Source: Candidatus Lustribacter telmatis (GTDB lineage Bacteria > Vulcanimicrobiota > Vulcanimicrobiia > Vulcanimicrobiales > Vulcanimicrobiaceae). From it: a DNA stretch of 60,857 nt. The stretch lies in assembly GCA_003164045.1 (NCBI GenBank), contig PLRU01000078.1:33600-94456 (forward strand), in the 5' to 3' direction. Made by a program: the position numbers and the translations under genes. The number at the start of each line of letters is the position of its first letter. The stretch's first letter is position 1. This document shows, piece by piece, positions 1 through 8,683 of this stretch. The notes below the pieces were generated by a model, which searched no databases, had not been told where the DNA came from, and was given only the letters and a program-made list of their open reading frames with translations.

Positions 1-131
1 GCCCGCCGGCCGCCGCGCCGGACGTCGATGCCGACCACGGCGGGGCTGGCGCGTTCGACGGCGCCCGTCACGACGCGTGAATAGGCGTCAATATCGAATT
101 CTTCAGAGATGGGGACGACGTGGAGGGACAT
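1..131 (-). CDS. N-terminus of a probable trypsin/HtrA-like serine protease (partial)
   Basis: The reverse strand opens with ATG at 131 and stays open to the window edge (43 codons). The visible peptide includes VVTGAVERASPAVVGIDV, which resembles the segment that opens the protease domain of HtrA/DegP-type proteases (a 'V..V.PAVV.I' pattern). No signal peptide or catalytic residue is inside the window, so the assignment rests on this short motif. It diverges from the EamA transporter that starts 56 bases away. Another trypsin-fold protein is possible. Confidence 0.5.
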   Translation of the reverse strand, partial: MSLHVVPISEEFDIDAYSRVVTGAVERASPAVVGIDVRRGGRR

Positions 132-186
132 GTGCCAACCTCAAACATCGCAACCTAGGAGACAAGTTGCGTGGTAGCGTTGCTTT

Positions 187-1083
187 GTGGAAACCAGTGC
201 CGGGTCGCCCCCGGGGATCACCGCAACGCGGTGGTTCAGAACCGCGGCGGCGATCTTTTTTGTGGCGCTTTGGGGCTCGGCGTTTGTGCCGAGCAAGATT
301 GGCGTGCTCGCGTCGTCGCCGCTCTGGTTTCTGGTGGTCCGGTTTTTCGTGTCGGGCATCGTCGCGCTCGGCATCGCGCTGGCGCTCGGGGCGAAGTGGC
401 CGCGCGGCCGGCGTGCCTGGATCCTGATCGTTGCGCTCGGCGTGCTCGCCAACGCGATGTACTTAGGCTTCACCTACGAAGCGCTGCGGCATCTTGCGGC
501 CGGCGTTGGCTCCGTTGTGACGAGCTCGAACCCGCTGCTCTTAGCGATCGTGGCCCCGGCATTTCTGGGCGAGCGCCTGACGCCGTGGAAGCTCCTGGGC
601 CTGCTGCTCGGCTTCGCCGGCGTCGTGGCGATCATGATCGGCCGCAGCGGAACCGGAACGGCCGAACCGCGCGACGTGCTGCTGTGTCTGATCGCCGTGA
701 TCGGTAGCGTCGCGAGCACGGTCGTCTTTAAGAAGTTCTTGGTCCAGATCGACGTGCGCATGACGACCGCGCTGCAACTTTTTGCAGCGTCGTTTGCGCT
801 GTTGCCGTTCGCGATCATGCTCGAAGGCGCGCCGCACGCGACGTGGGGCGTTCCGATCGTTGCGGCGTTCGTGTATCTCGTCGTCGTGATGAGTGTCGGC
901 GGTTCGCTGCTCTGGTTCTGGCTGCTCGAACAAGGCGAGGCGAGCCGCGTGACCGCGTATTACTTTCTCTCGCCGGTGTTCGGCCTCTTGATCGCGAGTT
1001 TCTTCGGCGAGGCGTTGTCGATCCACGATCTCGGCGGCCTCGTAGCAATTGCCGTCGGCATCGCGATCGTCCAGCGATCGTGA
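187..1083 (+). CDS. EamA/DMT-family transporter
   Basis: 298 residues with about ten hydrophobic segments arranged as two five-helix halves, as in EamA (drug/metabolite transporter) exporters. The first helix carries FFVALWGSAFVPSK, close to the usual 'WGsnfva.k' pattern. GTG at 187 is the earliest start, because an in-frame TAG lies at 175-177. There is no good Shine-Dalgarno close by (AGGAG near 157-161 is too far). The stop overlaps the GTG of the next transporter (GTGA), so the two are probably co-transcribed. The substrate cannot be predicted. Confidence 0.85.
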   Translation: METSAGSPPGITATRWFRTAAAIFFVALWGSAFVPSKIGVLASSPLWFLVVRFFVSGIVALGIALALGAKWPRGRRAWILIVALGVLANAMYLGFTYEALRHLAAGVGSVVTSSNPLLLAIVAPAFLGERLTPWKLLGLLLGFAGVVAIMIGRSGTGTAEPRDVLLCLIAVIGSVASTVVFKKFLVQIDVRMTTALQLFAASFALLPFAIMLEGAPHATWGVPIVAAFVYLVVVMSVGGSLLWFWLLEQGEASRVTAYYFLSPVFGLLIASFFGEALSIHDLGGLVAIAVGIAIVQRS

Positions 1084-2282
1084 CGGGCAAATATCGCGTC
1101 CTTGCGTTGATGACGGGCGCGCAAGCCGGCGCGTCGATCGTACAGCAAGCCGTCGGCGTTCTGGCGCCATTCCTCATCTTGCAGTTCGGCCTAAGTCAGG
1201 CGCAGCTCGGCGCGATGTTTACGTCGCTGTATTTGGGTTCGGCGTTGTTTACGGCATTTAGCGGCGTGCTGACGGATCGCTTCGGCGAACGCACGATGGT
1301 CGCGGTGAGCGGTAGTGTCATGGCGGTCGCGCTGGTTGCATCGGCAGCGTTACCGAACTACGCCTGGCTCGTGTTTACGATGGGCTTGTTCGGTGCGGGC
1401 TACGCCGCCTCGACGCCGGCCGGCGGTCGCGCGATTCTTTCGTGGTTCGACCGCGATCGCGGCTTCGCAATGGGTATTCGGCAAACCGGCGTTCCCGTCG
1501 GTGGTCTCGTCGGCGCATTGGTGCTGCCGTTTGCGGCGTTGCATTTCGGAGGCTATCGCGCAGCGATGCTCGTCGCAGCGGTGCTCGTCGTCGTCTCGAC
1601 GGCGACCGCCGTGATCTTCTATCGCGAAGCGGCCGGCGACCGTCCGCCGCCGAGCCGCTTTGCGGAGGTGCTCGCCGGAATGCACCGCCTCGCGCGCGAT
1701 CCGAAGCTGATCGCCACGACGCTCACGTGCATGGCGCTCGTCAACGGACAACTCGCGATGAACGGCTTCCTCACCGTGACCGCCGTGCAAGTCCTCGGCG
1801 TGACGCCGGCGCTAGCTGCGTCGGCATTTGCGAGCGCGTTCGTCGCCGCGATGGTGGCGCGACTCTTCTGGGGCTGGTACAGCGACCGCTTCATGCGCGA
1901 GAACCGCATCGCGCTCTTAGCCGTGCTATGCGCGCTCTCGGCTGCATCTTCGCTCTCGTTCGCGTTGCTGCGTCCGTCGCTTGCGCTGCTGCTCATTCCG
2001 GTCGCGCTGTTCATCGGGTTTTGCAGTGCGGGCTGGAACGGCGTCATGGCGGCTGCGCTCGCGGAGATCGGCGGCGCCGACCGCGCAGGCAGCGCTCTCG
2101 GACTCACGCTCACGGCGATTTTCGCGACATCGGCCGCCGGGCCGCTCCTCTTCGGGGCGCTCGCCGACCACACGTCGCTCGATACGGCGTGGACGGTGAA
2201 CGCGGCCATCGGCGTGCTCGGCGTCCTGCCCATCCTGTGGCTGCGCTCGCACGAACGTCGCAACAAGGAGCAAGCAGCCTAG
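1080..2282 (+). CDS. MFS transporter
   Basis: 400 residues and about twelve membrane segments. An MFS motif A-like loop follows helix 2 ([14 protein letters not shown]), and a second copy in the other half reads [17 protein letters not shown] at 1080 overlaps the TGA of the EamA gene, which suggests translational coupling. The reading frame is open further upstream, but that extension lies within the EamA gene and is not transporter-like. Probably a 12-TM carboxylate or drug-type porter; substrate unknown. Confidence 0.88.
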   Translation: MTGKYRVLALMTGAQAGASIVQQAVGVLAPFLILQFGLSQAQLGAMFTSLYLGSALFTAFSGVLTDRFGERTMVAVSGSVMAVALVASAALPNYAWLVFTMGLFGAGYAASTPAGGRAILSWFDRDRGFAMGIRQTGVPVGGLVGALVLPFAALHFGGYRAAMLVAAVLVVVSTATAVIFYREAAGDRPPPSRFAEVLAGMHRLARDPKLIATTLTCMALVNGQLAMNGFLTVTAVQVLGVTPALAASAFASAFVAAMVARLFWGWYSDRFMRENRIALLAVLCALSAASSLSFALLRPSLALLLIPVALFIGFCSAGWNGVMAAALAEIGGADRAGSALGLTLTAIFATSAAGPLLFGALADHTSLDTAWTVNAAIGVLGVLPILWLRSHERRNKEQAA

Positions 2283-2329
2283 CTTCACGGAGGCCTCGTC
2301 TGCGCCGGTACGGAAACGTCGGCGGCTGC

Positions 2330-2413
<84 letters not shown>

Positions 2414-2480
2414 GTACACTTTTTGTCAGGCCGAAAAAACACTAAGGGCACATAAGTTGCCTGTTCGGGCTGCCCCGCTC

Positions 2481-3641
2481 TTACTTCTCGAGCGGATCGT
2501 GAACTTGCGGATAGGTCGCGATCTCGGTGTTCTGATACTTGCCGTCAACTTTTTCGACCCGCCGGATGTAGATGTTCTGCACGATGTCTCGGGTGCGCGC
2601 GTCGATTTCGATCGGGCCGCGCGGACTCTCGAACTTCAAGCCGCGAACGAGCTGCATCGTCTTATCCGGTTCGACGTTGCCCTTCTGGGCTTCGACCGTC
2701 TTATAGATGGCCTGCAGCGCATCGTAGGTCGCGACGCTGGCGAAATCCGGCGCATCGATCGAGTTATCCGCCGCGTGCATGTCGCGCGCCAGCTGGCGGT
2801 TGAGGGCCGAGTTGTGGGTAGCCGAGTAATTCATCGCCGTAATGGCGCCCAGCGCCGTGTCGGCGAGCGACGGCAGCATGGTTTCGCTCGTCAAGTCGCC
2901 GGTAGCGAGAATCTTGGCGCCGGTAGCCGGTCCGCCTGCCGCATCCCACGCCGTCAAGAACGAGTGCCCGGACACGTTAAGCGCGACGAAAACCGCCTGC
3001 GGCTTCGCGTCCTTGATCCGCTGCACGTACGGTGAATAGTCTTGCGCGCTGATCGGAACGTGCACTTCGCCGAGAATCTTGCCGCCGCCACCCGTGAACG
3101 CGCTTTGGAATCCGCTCGCCGCATCGAGGCCGGCCGAATAATCGAGGCAGATGATGTACGCCGTCTTGATGTTGTTCTTCAACGCCCATTGTGCGAGCGG
3201 CGTCGTCAGTTCTCCCAGGGTGTAGCTAAAACGCGCCATGTACGGGTTCGGCTCCAGAATCCCGTTAGCGGCGGCGTTCGTGATAAACGTGGGCTTCTTC
3301 GCTTTGGTGGAAACGTCGCCCACGGCCAGCGCATTGGTCGAATAGACGATGCCCATGAGGAAATCGACCTGTTCCGAGACGACGAGCTCCTGTGCGAGGC
3401 GCCGCGCGTTTTCCGGCGCGTTGCCGCCGTCGTCGCGCTTGATGATCACGACCTTACGGCCGGCGACGGTGTCGCCGTGTTCTTTGAAAAACGCAGCGAT
3501 CGCCGCATCGGCCGCCTTGCCGGATTGCGTAAAAGCGCCCGAGAGCGTGGCGACGAAGCCGATCTTGAGCGGCGGCGCATCGGCACCCGCCGCTCTCGTC
3601 AACGCGATCGCTACGGCGCAAGCCAGCGTTGCCGATAGCAA
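2481..3641 (-). CDS. Branched-chain amino acid-type ABC substrate-binding protein
   Basis: A type I periplasmic binding protein (Peripla_BP_6 / LivK-like): [20 protein letters not shown] is the family's opening strand and loop, and the length (about 386) is typical. A hydrophobic signal segment ending near AGADA starts the protein. TTG at 3641 is the first conventional start. An in-frame CTG at 3653 overlaps the TGA of the upstream Rieske gene (CTGA) and would add a basic n-region (KRS), making a better signal peptide. No permease or ATPase lies alongside, so it is an orphan SBP; the ligand is probably the oxygenase substrate or a related acid. Confidence 0.85.
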   Translation of the reverse strand: MLSATLACAVAIALTRAAGADAPPLKIGFVATLSGAFTQSGKAADAAIAAFFKEHGDTVAGRKVVIIKRDDGGNAPENARRLAQELVVSEQVDFLMGIVYSTNALAVGDVSTKAKKPTFITNAAANGILEPNPYMARFSYTLGELTTPLAQWALKNNIKTAYIICLDYSAGLDAASGFQSAFTGGGGKILGEVHVPISAQDYSPYVQRIKDAKPQAVFVALNVSGHSFLTAWDAAGGPATGAKILATGDLTSETMLPSLADTALGAITAMNYSATHNSALNRQLARDMHAADNSIDAPDFASVATYDALQAIYKTVEAQKGNVEPDKTMQLVRGLKFESPRGPIEIDARTRDIVQNIYIRRVEKVDGKYQNTEIATYPQVHDPLEK

Positions 3642-3649
3642 CGAGCGCT

Positions 3650-4849
3650 TCAGGCGCCCACACCCACCGGGGTCTTCACCACACCCGATGGGGTGCTGAT
3701 CGGCGCCGACGTCTCATCGAACGAAATGTTCATTGGGTCTTGGCCGGCGGCGACTTTTTGGATCTCGCGCTTGAGCACCCTACGCTGTAATGCGATACCA
3801 AGGTCAGAACGAACGAGATGCTGCTGGGAATGCAGTTGAATTCCGCCCGGACCCTGCGTGCTCTGAGCTTCGTAGTCGTTCGGCATGTCCTGATGCTCTT
3901 CGTCGGTCATCGTGGTCCAAGGCTTTACGGACTCAAGCCCCATGCCTTGGAAAATGTCCTTGAACCCGGCGGGCGCCCGGCGAACCACAAACGCACGCGT
4001 GTGCGTGTCGTCGACCGGAACGAAAATCGACAGCGCTTTGCGGCCCTTTCCGCTTTCCGGCCCCGGGTTGACAGAAATGTTCGGCGCCACCCAGGTTAGC
4101 GTTTTCTGCAGCTCTTCGCCCGTCTCTAACTTCCGGCGCGACGTGTAAATCACGCCGACGTCGATCTCTTCCCACTCGACGGTGGGCATGATGGCCATTT
4201 CGGGCAAAAAGTGCACGTCGCTGAATGTGGAGTGAAGCACTTGCACGTGAAATGGATCGAGGCAATTCTCATTGATCGCGGTCCAATTATACGGAACGAC
4301 TTCAGGACCGGCGTGGTCGGCGTGAGATTGCACACTGTTGTCGAGGACGTAGTAGAACTCGCCATCATCCAACGGTTCCATGTGCTCGAACCGCGGCAAG
4401 CTCGGCATTTTTTCCGGGGGGCCCATGTACGCCCAAACCATGCCGTAGTGATCGTGGACGGGATACCAGGGTTGACGCGCCCAGCTTCGATTCAGCCCTC
4501 CGCTCGGTTCGCACGGCTGTTCCAAGCAATGGCCTTCGACGTCGAATTTCCAGCCGTGATAGCAGCAGCGGATGCCGTCCGCCTCGACCTTGCCGTAGAA
4601 AAGCGAGGACCCGCGGTGCATGCAGTGCGGATAGAGCACGCCGGGCCGGCCATCGCCGTCCCGAAACACGATCAGGTCCTCACCCAACAAGCGAATTTTG
4701 CGCGGCCGCCCGGTCACATTTCGCGACGCCAGGACGGGATGCCAATAACGCCGGAGATATTCGCCGCACGGTGTTCCCGGACCGACTTCCGTGATCAGAG
4801 GATCGTAGGTTGGGCGCGGGCGACCATACGCCGTACCTTCTAGAATCAT
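3650..4849 (-). CDS. Rieske non-haem iron oxygenase (phthalate 4,5-dioxygenase-like)
   Basis: 399 residues. The Rieske [2Fe-2S] ligands are C76-M-H78 and C95-C-Y-H98. The mononuclear iron site is D197-P-F-H200 and H205, the pattern of the phthalate-dioxygenase-type oxygenases that have no beta subunit. The ATG at 4849 is chosen because GAGGAGA sits six bases upstream; the frame is open 18 codons further to a GTG at 4903. It is the closest visible relative of the Rieske gene at 9661 (shared PCGEY.RR.WHP). A reductase partner is not in the window. The substrate is unknown; an aromatic or heteroaromatic acid is plausible. Confidence 0.88.
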   Translation of the reverse strand: MILEGTAYGRPRPTYDPLITEVGPGTPCGEYLRRYWHPVLASRNVTGRPRKIRLLGEDLIVFRDGDGRPGVLYPHCMHRGSSLFYGKVEADGIRCCYHGWKFDVEGHCLEQPCEPSGGLNRSWARQPWYPVHDHYGMVWAYMGPPEKMPSLPRFEHMEPLDDGEFYYVLDNSVQSHADHAGPEVVPYNWTAINENCLDPFHVQVLHSTFSDVHFLPEMAIMPTVEWEEIDVGVIYTSRRKLETGEELQKTLTWVAPNISVNPGPESGKGRKALSIFVPVDDTHTRAFVVRRAPAGFKDIFQGMGLESVKPWTTMTDEEHQDMPNDYEAQSTQGPGGIQLHSQQHLVRSDLGIALQRRVLKREIQKVAAGQDPMNISFDETSAPISTPSGVVKTPVGVGA

Positions 4850-4969
4850 CGATCTCTCCTCAGCCATAGCTGCTGTCCTCGCCCGAACTTTTTCTAGGGA
4901 CACCTTAGTCTAATCATTTTTCGGCCTAACAGTTCATCGTTTTCGTCCCGGTTGCGGCGCACAAAGGGA

Positions 4970-6163
4970 TCAGCGCTTCGCACCGCCGCGGCGGCTCGCC
5001 GGAACGAACGTCTTGGTTGACGGATCCCAGCGCATGATCAGCACAGCGTTGACCCCGATACCGCGCTGAGGGAATCCGATGAAGTCGTAGACGCCGTCGA
5101 GGCCCACCCAACCGTGGAGCTTCGCAAGATAGGCCCGCGCCGCGGCCGCATCCGCATCCGCCGGAATATGGCGCATGATATCCACCGCAAGCTGCGCCGG
5201 ATCCCAAACTGTCTCGTAGCCGGCCTCCGGCCGCAAGGACGCCTTCTTGAGTGTCGCAACAAAGGCGAGTTGCTTGTCGCGGACCGGCCCCGGCGCGATG
5301 TCGCCCGGTGCAAACGCCAACTGCGCGCCAAAATCGAGTTCGGACGGAATGAACTGCGCGTACTGCTGCATCTGGCCGTACGTCATGTTGCCGCCGCTCG
5401 TTGCAACGGGAACGTCAATTCCGTCATCATGCATTCCGCGCAAGACGGTGCCGAACGGTGCGCCCGTGTTGTAAGAGATCAGCGCCTGCGGATTCGTCGC
5501 CTTGATGTGCGCCAGCTGCGCGCTCACGCTGACGTCGCCGGGTGCGTAGTGTTCTTGCGCGACGAGCGTCATGTTCCGGTTTTCGGGGAGCCGGAATGCG
5601 TACGCGAACGCCAGGTCCGAGTCGCGTCCCGTTCCGTCGGTTGCGTTGAGCATCGCAATGCGCGTGATGCCGCGCTCGCGGTAATAGCGCAACGTGCCGG
5701 CCGCAACTTGATAGCTATCGGCAAACGGGGCGTACTGATAGCTGCCCGGCGCCGGATGCCCGAACGGATTCAAACACAGGCTCAGCGGTCCGGTCTTATC
5801 GATAATCGGGCCCGTCGCAAAGCACGCCGCCGGAATATTCGGCCCGAGAAAGAGCGGCACTTTCTTGGCGGCAAGATCGTTGGCGAATTGCACGTCGAGT
5901 TGCGTGTTGGTCTGATCGTCGAGGATGTTGAAGTGCAGCGGCCGTCCTTGGATCCCGCCCGAGGCGTTGACGTCCGCCTCGATGACGTGCAGCGCGTTGG
6001 CCTCGGTGCTGCCGATAAAGGCGCCGTTGCCCGTCGTTGAGAGAATCGCGTTGATCTCGATCGGTGCGCCGCTCGGCGCCCCCGGCGCTGCCGCCGCTCC
6101 CTTCGCTGCGCCAAGCGCGAGCACGCATGCAAAGACGGCGATGGAAAGGCGCTGGACGTTCAT
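4970..6163 (-). CDS. Branched-chain amino acid-type ABC substrate-binding protein
   Basis: 397 residues with signal peptide MNVQRLSIAVFACVLALGAA and a Peripla_BP_6 fold (IEINAILSTTGNGAFIGS..., VNASGGIQGRPLHF). Clearly paralogous to the SBP at 18159 (shared EINA.L..TG, VNA.GGI.GRP, QYAP/GSY region). ATG at 6163 overlaps the TGA of the dehydrogenase gene upstream, so it belongs to the RidA-to-SBP operon; a TTG codon directly before it is an alternative. No permease or ATPase is adjacent. Confidence 0.87.
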   Translation of the reverse strand: MNVQRLSIAVFACVLALGAAKGAAAAPGAPSGAPIEINAILSTTGNGAFIGSTEANALHVIEADVNASGGIQGRPLHFNILDDQTNTQLDVQFANDLAAKKVPLFLGPNIPAACFATGPIIDKTGPLSLCLNPFGHPAPGSYQYAPFADSYQVAAGTLRYYRERGITRIAMLNATDGTGRDSDLAFAYAFRLPENRNMTLVAQEHYAPGDVSVSAQLAHIKATNPQALISYNTGAPFGTVLRGMHDDGIDVPVATSGGNMTYGQMQQYAQFIPSELDFGAQLAFAPGDIAPGPVRDKQLAFVATLKKASLRPEAGYETVWDPAQLAVDIMRHIPADADAAAARAYLAKLHGWVGLDGVYDFIGFPQRGIGVNAVLIMRWDPSTKTFVPASRRGGAKR

Positions 6164-7053
6164 CAATCGGTACTCCTGGTGCTCGCTGACGGAGCGATGA
6201 GGGTGCGCAGGGCGCTGTGATCGAGGTCGCCGTCGCGTTCGACCAGTTCGGTGAAGCGCTGCAGCATGAGTCGGAGTGCCGGGAGTTCGACCCCGGCGTC
6301 GCTGGCCAGGGCGGTCGCGATGGCGAGATCTTTGAGATGCAGCCGCGCACGGGCACCCGGCTCATAGCGGCCCTCAATCATGCGGGGTCCATAGCGCTCG
6401 AGAACCCGGCTTGCGGCAAGCCCACCGCCGAGCGCCATCCGGACTTTGGCCGCATCCACGCCCGCAGCTTCGGCAAGGGCGAGCGCCTCGGCCGCCGCTT
6501 CGATCGTTATCGCAACGGCAATCTGATTGCACGCCTTCGCAACTTGACCGGCACCCGCTTCGCCGACGTGGACGACGAGACTGCCGAGACAACGCAAGAG
6601 CGGCTCGGCGCGCTCGAATGCCGCCGGCGTTCCGCCTGCCATGATCGAGAGCGTCGCTTCTCGGGCACCCTGTTCGCCGCCGCTCACGGGTGCATCGACC
6701 GCATCCACACCGCCGGCAGCCAGTTCACGCGCGATGCGCCGCGATGTCGCGGGCGCGATCGAGCTCATATCGACGAACAGCGTGCCGGGCCGCAATCCGG
6801 CGCGGACGCCGTAGGCTCCCAAGACGATGTGTTCGACGGTGTCCGTTTCGGGCAGCATCGTAAAGACTACATCGGCTCGTTCGGCCACAGCGCGGGCGTT
6901 CGGCGCGGTTTGCGCCCCGGATTCCACCAGCGCCGCCACGCCGGAACTCGCACGCTCGAGGAGCACGACTTGGAAACCCGCACGCAGCAGATGCTCGGCC
7001 ATCGGGCGCCCCATCACGCCCGCGCCGATCCAGCCGACGGTCGCGATTGTCAT
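6163..7053 (-). CDS. 3-hydroxyisobutyrate / tartronate semialdehyde-type reductase (HIBADH family)
   Basis: About 296 residues. The NAD(P)-binding loop VGWIGAGVMGRPMA, the family signature DAPVSGG and the catalytic lysine in GAGQVAKACNQI are all present. Start ATG at 7053 overlaps the stop of the isomerase gene (ATGA). Next to a hydroxypyruvate isomerase-like gene, the likely role is reduction of tartronate semialdehyde or a related beta-hydroxyacid semialdehyde, although the family includes 3-hydroxyisobutyrate and 3-hydroxypropionate dehydrogenases. Confidence 0.86.
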   Translation of the reverse strand: MTIATVGWIGAGVMGRPMAEHLLRAGFQVVLLERASSGVAALVESGAQTAPNARAVAERADVVFTMLPETDTVEHIVLGAYGVRAGLRPGTLFVDMSSIAPATSRRIARELAAGGVDAVDAPVSGGEQGAREATLSIMAGGTPAAFERAEPLLRCLGSLVVHVGEAGAGQVAKACNQIAVAITIEAAAEALALAEAAGVDAAKVRMALGGGLAASRVLERYGPRMIEGRYEPGARARLHLKDLAIATALASDAGVELPALRLMLQRFTELVERDGDLDHSALRTLIAPSASTRSTD

Positions 7054-7838
7054 GCCGGCGCAGACAGGTACGGCTTGGCCCACCCAAGGCCCGCAACGGT
7101 CGACGTGCGCGGCGCGTACTCGAGACCGATCCAGCCGGCGTAGCCGTCGGCATCGAGTCGGGCGAGGATGCGGCCGGCGTCGAGTTCGCCGCTGTCGGGC
7201 TCGTGGCGATCCGGGCAGCCGGCGAGCTGCACGTGCGCAAAGCGGCCGCGCAGCGCGTGCGCACGCGCTTCGACGTGGCCTTCCGTTATGAAGGTATGGT
7301 ACAGGTCGAGCTGCAGCGCAACATTCGGTTGCGCGACCGCATCGATGACCGCGAGCGCTTGCTGCGTGGTCGTCAGGACGTAGCCCGGATTATCGCGAGT
7401 GTTGAGCGGCTCGATCAGCAACGTGACGCCCGCAGCCGCGCAGCGCACCGCCGCACTCCTCAGATTCGCGATCAAGGTCGCTTCGTGCGCAGCCGGCGCT
7501 ACTCCATCGATACGCCGGCCCGACATCGCGTGCAGCCGCGTGCATCCACACGCCGCTGCATAGGCGAGGGCCTCGTCGAGCGCAGCTTCGAATCGGCGTT
7601 CATCGCCCGGGCGCGCCGCGAAGCCCCGTTCGCCGGCCGCGAGGTCGCCGGGCGGGAGATTGATCAGCGCGAGTTCCAGCCCGGACGCTGCGAGCGCCGC
7701 CGCGATATCCGACGCGGCGACCTCGTACGGATACAGGATCTCGACGGCGCGAAATCCGAGGGCCGCCGCGGCCGCAAAACGATCGAGCAGCGGCAGTTCG
7801 GCGAAGAGCCAACTGAGGTTCGCTGCGAGCTTCGCCAC
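7050..7838 (-). CDS. hyi: Hydroxypyruvate isomerase-like TIM-barrel enzyme
   Basis: 262 residues with the Hyi/OtnI opening (MAKLAANLSWLFAELPLLDRF, then GFRAVEILYPYE), the metal-site glutamates (LLIEPLNTRD and IGLEYAP) and QLDLYH, as in xylose-isomerase-like TIM barrels. GTG at 7838 overlaps the TAG of the ABM gene. Paired with a HIBADH-family reductase this recalls glyoxylate/hydroxypyruvate or 2-oxo-tetronate metabolism. The exact substrate is inferred, not shown. Confidence 0.8.
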   Translation of the reverse strand: MAKLAANLSWLFAELPLLDRFAAAAALGFRAVEILYPYEVAASDIAAALAASGLELALINLPPGDLAAGERGFAARPGDERRFEAALDEALAYAAACGCTRLHAMSGRRIDGVAPAAHEATLIANLRSAAVRCAAAGVTLLIEPLNTRDNPGYVLTTTQQALAVIDAVAQPNVALQLDLYHTFITEGHVEARAHALRGRFAHVQLAGCPDRHEPDSGELDAGRILARLDADGYAGWIGLEYAPRTSTVAGLGWAKPYLSAPA

Positions 7839-8161
7839 TAGGTGGCTGGAGACGCCGGTTTCGCTGCGTCCACAATCCGATCGAAGCGCGTCATCTTGCG
7901 TTCGGCGATCATGGCATCGGCATCGCGAAAAAATGCCTTCACGTGCGGGAGATCGCGATGCGCATCGAACGCCGCGACGTCGTCGTACACTTCGTAGAGT
8001 AGCACGCGATCTGGTTCGCCTTGAACCGCGACCACGTCGAACTGCCGGCAGCCCGGCTCAGTGGCAACGGATTCGCGCGCGTTCGCACTGATGAGCGGCA
8101 TGAACCCCTCGGCCGATCCCGGATGCAGCGTGAACTCGACGATTAAAACGAAGTTTTTCAT
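7838..8161 (-). CDS. ABM-domain quinol monooxygenase-like protein
   Basis: 107 residues of the antibiotic biosynthesis monooxygenase (dimeric alpha+beta barrel) family: FVLIVEFTLHPGSAEGF, then EPGCRQFDV, LLYEVYDDVAAFDAH and a conserved HVKAFF. Such proteins act on quinols or are small cofactor-free monooxygenases in catabolic operons. ATG at 8161 overlaps the RidA stop (ATGA). A second, shorter ABM protein lies at 48076. Confidence 0.8.
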   Translation of the reverse strand: MKNFVLIVEFTLHPGSAEGFMPLISANARESVATEPGCRQFDVVAVQGEPDRVLLYEVYDDVAAFDAHRDLPHVKAFFRDADAMIAERKMTRFDRIVDAAKPASPAT

Positions 8162-8565
8162 CACGCTCTTCCGGTGCCGGTACTGAGAACGAAATCCATC
8201 TCGACCGACGCGCCGCGCGTCAGCTCGGAAACGCCGACGCAGCTGCGAACCGGCAATCGCCCGCTCGAAAAATAGTCGCGATAGGCGACGTTCATGCGCT
8301 CGTACAGCCGCCCGTAATCGATCAGCGAAATGCGAACGCTCACGATCTGCTCTTTCGAGAGGCCGGCGCCGGCCAGCAGCTCTTCTAGATTTGCGAAGAT
8401 CTTGGCGATCTGAGCTTCGACGTACTCAGGCAACGATACGCGGTCGTCGCGCAGGTCGATCGGTCCCAAGCCGGAGATGAAGGCCAGATTCCCCGCGATG
8501 ACGACATCGCTCTGCAACGCACTCCGCTTCGAAGCTGCACTCATGCTGAAAACAGCGTCATTCAT
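8161..8565 (-). CDS. RidA (YjgF/UK114) family protein
   Basis: 134 residues. The family core is visible (VVIAGNLAFISGLGPID, AQIAKIFANLEELLAGAGLSKEQIVSVRISL) and the C-terminal arginine region reads SGRLPVRSCVGVSEL in place of the usual 'P.R..v.v..L'. RidA proteins deaminate reactive enamine/imine intermediates; members in catabolic operons may act on 2-aminomuconate-like products. It is the first gene of the leftward operon and is preceded by the promoter at 8627-8654. ATG at 8544 is an alternative start. Confidence 0.85.
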   Translation of the reverse strand: MNDAVFSMSAASKRSALQSDVVIAGNLAFISGLGPIDLRDDRVSLPEYVEAQIAKIFANLEELLAGAGLSKEQIVSVRISLIDYGRLYERMNVAYRDYFSSGRLPVRSCVGVSELTRGASVEMDFVLSTGTGRA

Positions 8566-8601
8566 GCGTCATCTGCGCAAATGGTATTCACGTCGGGCCC
8601 C

Positions 8602-8631
8602 TCGACATCGCAGGAGTGGTACGACTATACT
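8602..8631 (+). promoter_or_regulatory. Probable rightward promoter for the FAH-Rieske-RraA operon
   Basis: TCGACA at 8602-8607 (5/6 to the -35 consensus), an 18-base spacer, then TATACT at 8626-8631 (5/6 to the -10). The predicted start near 8638 leaves a leader of about 46 nt with GGAGG before the ATG at 8684. Its -10 overlaps that of the leftward promoter. Confidence 0.5.
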
Positions 8632-8654
8632 AGCGTTGATTTCATGCTTGTCAA
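8627..8654 (-). promoter_or_regulatory. Probable leftward promoter for the RidA operon
   Basis: Read on the minus strand: perfect TTGACA at 8654-8649, a 16-base spacer, TAGTAT at 8632-8627 (4/6). It would transcribe RidA and the coupled genes down to the SBP at 4970. Because the two divergent -10 boxes overlap, the promoters should compete for polymerase. Confidence 0.5.
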
Positions 8655-8683
8655 CCGAGCGTCTTGGAGGTCCGATATCGTTC

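Noticed and set aside
2428..4927. AGGCCGAAAAA...ACTAAGG present at 2428-2448 (plus) and 4927-4903 (minus)
   Set aside because: Spacing between the two halves differs and the contexts do not match (downstream of a tRNA versus upstream of a Rieske gene); two partial matches are not enough to call a shared element.
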